Shown: one piece after another, positions 22,421 through 64,000 of the stretch
Position numbering within the stretch: the stretch's first letter is position 1
Layout: each line of letters begins with the position of its first letter
From: Crotophaga sulcirostris
Taxonomy: Eukaryota; Chordata; Aves; Cuculiformes; Crotophagidae
Assembly (NCBI GenBank): GCA_013397455.1
Contig: VYZB01000272.1
Location: 1 to 64,000, forward strand
Length of the DNA stretch: 64,000 nucleotides
Direction of reading: 5' to 3'
Translations under genes and position numbers: made by a program
The notes under the pieces: model-generated
What the model was told of the DNA's origin: nothing
Seen by the model: the letters and a program-made list of their open reading frames with translations, nothing else
Database searches by the model: none

Positions 22421-22804
22421 CCTCCTGCTGCTGCATTATCCTGGTCTAGAAGGAACCATGGCTGCGAGTTGTGTCAGCCAAAGGGGTTCCTGGAGGTACC
22501 TTCCAACTCACCCAGGGAGGAGCAGAGCACAGATCAGGCCTGTGCCGTGACCAGATCCCACCTTTTGCTGTGGCCACACTCCCTCATGGCTCCACGGCCC
22601 TACTGAGGGATCCTCCGGGGCAGCTGCCCTGAGACAGGCTGTGTGCTGGCACAGGCCCCCCTCATCCCCAGCAGCCGCAGCAGGAGTGGCAGCTGCGCAG
22701 GGCCCAGTGGTGTGGACGCCCCACAGGAGCTGGAGCGCTGCAGCTGGGCAGCTGCTCCAGGCAGTGGTGCCCACAGGAGAGTACGCTGGGCATGAGGCCC
22801 TCAC
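22421..22804. other. GC-rich stretch, unassigned
   Basis: GC-rich DNA between the half-site array and a CR1 copy. Long antisense frames reflect composition. It may be a degraded 5' part of the neighbouring CR1, but I could not establish this. Confidence 0.35.
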
Positions 22805-23521
22805 ACTGCAAGGTCCTGTGCCCAGGCAATCCGAAGCACAAACACAGCTTGGGCTGGGAACTGGGAGCAGCCCTGAAGAGAAGGACTTGGAGTGCTGGGG
22901 GATGAGCAGATCAGCATGAGCTTGCAACGTGTGCTCACAGCCCAGAAACCAACAGGGCAAGGGAGGGAATTCTGCCCCTCTGTTCCGCTCTGGCAAGACC
23001 TGACCTGAAGCCCTGTGTCCAGTTCTGGAGTCCTCAGCACAAGAAGGACCTGGAGCTGTTGGAGTGAGTCCAGAGGAGGCCTTGGAGATGATCTGAGGGC
23101 TGGAGCACCTTCCATACAAGGACAGGATGAGGGAAATGGGGTTGTTCAGCCTGGAGAAGAGAAGGCTGTGGGGAGACCTTGGAGCAGCCTCCCAGTACTG
23201 AAAGGGCTCCAGGAAAGCTGGGGAGGGGCTCTTAATCAGGGAGTGCAGGGACAGGATGAGGGGGAATGGTTTTGAGCTGCAAGAGGGGAGATTGAGATGA
23301 GATCTTAGGGAGAAATGTTTTCCTGTGAGGGTGGGGAGGCCCTGGCCCAGGTTGCCCAGAGCAGTGGTGGCTGCCCCATCCCTGGAGGTGTTCAAAGCCA
23401 GGTTGGATGGGGCTTTGAGCCCCCTGATCCAGTGGGAGGTGTCCCTGCCCATGGCAGGGGGTGGGACTGGATGCCCTTTGAAGTCCCTTCAGACCCAAAC
23501 CATTCTGTGATTCTATGATTC
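22805..23521 (+). mobile_element. CR1 LINE, older family
   Basis: Matches the copy at 53108-53723 across most of its length: CAGCCCTGAAGAGAAGGACTTGG, the TTCTGGAGTCCTCAGCACA segment, GAGATCTTAGG(G/A)AGAAATG and the 3' UTR ending CCAAACCATTCTGTGATTCTATGATT. Frames are interrupted. It lies just upstream of the ABCB7 promoter. A second short CR1-like tail follows at about 23590-23640. Confidence 0.92.
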
Positions 23522-23764
23522 TTCCAAAGAGAAAGGTGCTGTCCTCAGCCAGAAAGAAAAGCCCACACCGACCTTGCTCGGTGCACGAACTTTGAGGTCC
23601 GCTCCGAACCAAACGATTCCATGATTTCATGAGATTCCATCAGCCCAGTTTTCACCGACGTACCACAACGGCCTGCAGTGAAGCCCGCCCCGCCCCGGTC
23701 CCGCCTCCGGCTCTCCCTTGGCCCGGCCCCGCCCCCGCACCCCACAGTGCTCTGCGGGCCCGCC

Positions 23765-63551
<39,787 letters not shown>

Positions 63552-64000
63552 GTATGATCCTGGACTGATCTCACACAGCAGGTTAAAAATGCACAAGATG
63601 ACAGTGAAGTGCAACTCTTGTTTCTAAGTCAGTGTTCAAAAACTTCCTGGGTTTAGCAGATTTGGGTTTTTATAGTGTCTCAGAGGGGTGTAATTTCAAC
63701 CAAAGGAGTTATATTTTTACATATTCAGCAATCTCTAATGTTCAGTGCGTCTGCAAGAACGGAGGTTTTTCAAAACCTCAAACTTCTCAACTAAGAGTGT
63801 AATTTATGGCAATTTTTAGGCATCGGTAGGTTCTCCTGGTAGTTGCTTGAGGTGGATTATTAAATTGTAAACAGATTTGACCTTGATTTGCATTATTTTT
63901 CTCATCATTAATGGTTGATAAATATGTCATGTTTTAATTGTAATTGGGCTAATTTGAACTCATTTGCTAGTAAGGAAGATACAGTTTTAATTCTTCAGTG
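63552..64000 (+). other. ABCB7 3' UTR (continues past window)
   Basis: AT-rich sequence after the stop codon. An ATTAAA at 63859-63864 is a possible polyadenylation signal, but the true end may lie beyond the window. Confidence 0.5.

Noticed and set aside
22508..23452. 314-codon minus-strand frame
   Set aside because: Most of it is the antisense of a CR1 copy, and the rest is unassigned GC-rich DNA.

Overview
This is a stretch of vertebrate nuclear DNA, almost certainly from a bird. It carries many copies of CR1, the main avian LINE, in both orientations and of different ages. It also holds remnants of endogenous retroviruses and vertebrate single-copy genes with GT-AG introns and CpG-island promoters. 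Several CR1 copies are nearly identical and end in ATACTGTG repeats, which suggests a lineage with recent CR1 activity. I cannot name the species.

Layout. Bases 1-8150 hold no gene I can support: the edge of a minus-strand retroviral LTR with its purine tract (1-53), AT-rich non-coding DNA and a CR1 3' end (about 5915-6363). A CpG island with no recognisable gene lies at about 8400-8960, followed by a CR1 copy. A tRNA-Gly(GCC) gene is on the minus strand at 10690-10760. At 11554-11704 there is one isolated exon of VAC14, with intact splice sites but an in-frame TAG, followed by a retroviral LTR (11845-12397) and a CR1 fragment. A second CpG island (about 12600-13010) probably drives CMTR2, whose complete 764-codon reading frame lies uninterrupted at 14363-16657. 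Next come a third CpG island (about 17930-18190) that shares an inverted core with the first, a minus-strand class II retroviral gag/pro/pol remnant (about 19385-21870), and an unusual degenerate array of AGGTCA/GGGTCA half-sites (about 21889-22420).

From 23680 to the right end the window is one gene, ABCB7, on the plus strand. All 16 coding exons (23765-63551) can be placed. They join in frame through GT-AG introns to a 748-residue mitochondrial half-transporter with every ATPase motif intact. Its introns contain CR1 copies (including a CR1-in-CR1 nested insertion in the last intron), a G-rich minisatellite and a possible short inverted-repeat element.

The intact genes are housekeeping genes with unrelated jobs. 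CMTR2 methylates the second transcribed nucleotide of mRNA caps. ABCB7 exports a glutathione-dependent sulfur/iron-sulfur precursor from mitochondria for cytosolic iron-sulfur protein assembly. The tRNA serves translation. I saw no clear new multi-gene system. The most interesting observations are the nuclear-receptor-like half-site array, the VAC14 exon relic, the joining of genes that map to two different human chromosomes, and two orphan CpG islands sharing an inverted core.
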